Below are positions 62,526 through 64,000 of a DNA stretch of 64,000 nt, piece by piece; the stretch's first letter is position 1; each line of letters begins with the position of its first letter. The stretch comes from JAPHSX01 sp050298555 (lineage in GTDB: Bacteria > Pseudomonadota > Gammaproteobacteria > Thiohalomonadales > Thiohalomonadaceae). Location: the NCBI GenBank assembly GCA_050298555.1, contig JBNKUL010000074.1, forward strand, positions 1-64,000, given 5' to 3'. A program made the position numbers and the translations under genes. The notes below the pieces were generated by a model. That model did not search any database. It was not told where the DNA came from and saw only the letters and a list, made by a program, of their open reading frames with translations.

Positions 62526-64000
62526 ATGAGCAGCAATACACGGAGCAGCAATATTCGCCAACGGATTGAGAAGCGCTTCGAGGCCCTGGGCCACCTCATC
62601 TACCGCAACCACTGGAAGGCACTGATACTGGTGTTAATGGTCGTCGCCGCCTTCGTCTCGCAACTGCCGAAACTGACCATGGACACCTCCACCGAGGGCT
62701 TTCTGCATGAGAACGACCCCACCCTGGAGCGCTACAACGCCTTTCGCGACCAGTTCGGCCGTGACGAGGTGGTCTTTATCGCCATCGAGGGAAAAGCGGT
62801 CTTCAGCCAGCCGTTCCTGAAAAAACTCAACGGCCTGCACCATGAACTGGAAAACGAGCTGCCCTACCTGGACGACATCACCTCGTTGATCAACGCCCGC
62901 AATACCCGTGGCGAACAGGACGAATTGATCGTCGAAGACCTGCTGGAGAACTGGCCCGAGGACGAAGCGGCACTGCAGGCGGTAAAAGAACGCGCCATGG
63001 CCAACCGCAACTACCGCGACATGCTGCTGTCGCGCGACGGCACCATTACCACCATCATCCTCAAGACCGACACCTACTCCAGTATCGGTGTGGAGAGCGA
63101 TGCGATGGCCGGTTTCGAAGACGGCATGGGTGACGGCTTCGGCGATACGGCTAGCGAGACGCCACAGAAGCCACTCGAGTACATCACCGACGCCGAGAGC
63201 AGCGCCCTGGTGCACAAGGCCGAAGAGATCCTGCAAAAATATGAGGGCGAGGACTTTCGCATCCACATGGCAGGCTCACCGCCGGTGGTCGACGTGCTAA
63301 AGACGTCGATGCAGGAGAACATGCGCCGCTTCGTGCTGCTGTCGATCGTCGCCATCAGCCTGCTGCTGCTCGTGCTGTTCCGCCGTCCCTCCGGCGTAGT
63401 GCTGCCGATGCTGGTGGTAATCCTCACCCTGCTCTCCACCCTGGGGATGATGGGCATGAGCGGCGTCGCCTTTAAGCTGCCGACGCAGATCCTCCCCTCC
63501 TTCCTGCTGGCGGTGGGCGTGGGCGCCTCGGTACACGTGCTCTCCATCTTCTTCCACCACCTGCAGAATAACGAAGATAAGGAAGCGGCCATCTCCCATG
63601 CCCTGGGCCACTCGGGACTGGCTATCACCATGACCTCACTCACTACCGCCGCCGGTCTCGCCTCCTTTGCCGGGGCCGAGGTCGCCCCCATCGGCGAGCT
63701 GGGGCTGTTCGCCGCCATCGGCATCATGCTCTCACTGATCTATACCATCGTACTGCTACCTGCGCTGCTCTCCCTCCTGCCGGTGAAGGCGAAAAAGAGC
63801 GCCTCGGCCGACAAGCGCCACCAGCGCATGGACCGCATCATGACCCGCTTTACCGATATCGCCACCGGCAAGTCGAAGATGGTCCTTGGCATCAGCGCAC
63901 TGGTATTCGTGATCGGTATCGTCGGTGCTTCACAGGTAAAGTTCTCGCACAAACCCTTCGAGTGGCTGCCAAAGAGCGAGACCGTGCGCCAGGCCACCGA
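62526..64000 (+). CDS. RND/MMPL-type exporter (HAE3-like), truncated by window end
   Basis: The first 491 residues are present from the ATG at 62526 (AAAGGA upstream). One N-terminal membrane helix (about 35-50), a periplasmic loop of about 210 residues (TSTEGFLHENDPTLERYNAF), then a cluster of helices (RRFVLLSIVAISLLLLVLF, VLPMLVVILTLLSTLGMMG, TQILPSFLLAVGVGASVHVL, TMTSLTTAAGLASFAGAEVAP). This is half of a 2x6-helix MMPL/HAE3 protein such as those handling hopanoids, lipids or hydrophobic drugs. It is co-transcribed with the TetR gene. Confidence 0.9.
   Translation, partial: MSSNTRSSNIRQRIEKRFEALGHLIYRNHWKALILVLMVVAAFVSQLPKLTMDTSTEGFLHENDPTLERYNAFRDQFGRDEVVFIAIEGKAVFSQPFLKKLNGLHHELENELPYLDDITSLINARNTRGEQDELIVEDLLENWPEDEAALQAVKERAMANRNYRDMLLSRDGTITTIILKTDTYSSIGVESDAMAGFEDGMGDGFGDTASETPQKPLEYITDAESSALVHKAEEILQKYEGEDFRIHMAGSPPVVDVLKTSMQENMRRFVLLSIVAISLLLLVLFRRPSGVVLPMLVVILTLLSTLGMMGMSGVAFKLPTQILPSFLLAVGVGASVHVLSIFFHHLQNNEDKEAAISHALGHSGLAITMTSLTTAAGLASFAGAEVAPIGELGLFAAIGIMLSLIYTIVLLPALLSLLPVKAKKSASADKRHQRMDRIMTRFTDIATGKSKMVLGISALVFVIGIVGASQVKFSHKPFEWLPKSETVRQAT

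Overview
The window is a GC-rich (roughly 60 percent by eye) stretch of a gammaproteobacterial chromosome. Long-form pstC and pstA, RNase T, HrpB, MsrPQ and a solitary long PAS-GGDEF-EAL protein fit a free-living or symbiotic, possibly marine or sulfur-oxidiser-related, member of that class. I cannot name the genus. I saw no rRNA, tRNA, IS element or CRISPR array. The two end genes run off the window: a giant secreted repeat protein at the left and an RND/MMPL-type exporter at the right.

Layout. 1-13563 (minus strand) is an accessory block. In transcription order it holds a methyltransferase-beta-hydroxylase fusion, a DUF6916-type protein, a GNAT acetyltransferase, three tandem phage-tail-collar (microcystin-dependent-protein-like) genes, an exported subtilisin-like protease, a TIGR03032-type protein and an Ig/cadherin-repeat protein of more than 2300 residues. 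13666-29435 is housekeeping and envelope: hrpB, host-attachment-type protein, TraB/GumN protein, rnt, a lipoprotein phosphoesterase, grxD with a CGYS site, an OmpA-family protein, an N-acetylglutaminylglutamine-amidotransferase-type enzyme, a BON lipoprotein, HyuB, a c-di-GMP enzyme and a dihaem cytochrome c peroxidase. 29620-37569 holds msrPQ, sodB, argD-argF behind a promoter plus terminator-like leader, purEK and nhaA.

37654-41282 is the most interesting system. It has an ECF sigma factor, a 58-residue zinc-finger protein (probable anti-sigma), a 41-residue ORF, a signal-peptide-bearing precursor with four KCG motifs, a DUF692 multinuclear iron oxidase (MNIO), its DUF2063 partner and a DoxX membrane protein. 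This is a bufferin/Hvf-type ribosomal metallophore operon. Two nearly identical ECF-type promoter motifs, one before the sigma gene and one before the 41-residue ORF, tie it into one regulon.

41277-57039 carries an EAL-CBS-GGDEF protein, a SET-domain protein and a split phosphate regulon (pstC-pstA-pstB-phoU; pstS; phoB-phoR). Pho boxes made of 11-bp repeats lie before pstC, pstS and phoB. Small genes of unknown role, a YgjP-type peptidase, a spermidine-synthase-like protein and a thioredoxin-CcdA fusion lie between. 57072-64000 has ilvD, a P-type cation ATPase, and a TetR regulator with tandem operators leading into the truncated exporter.
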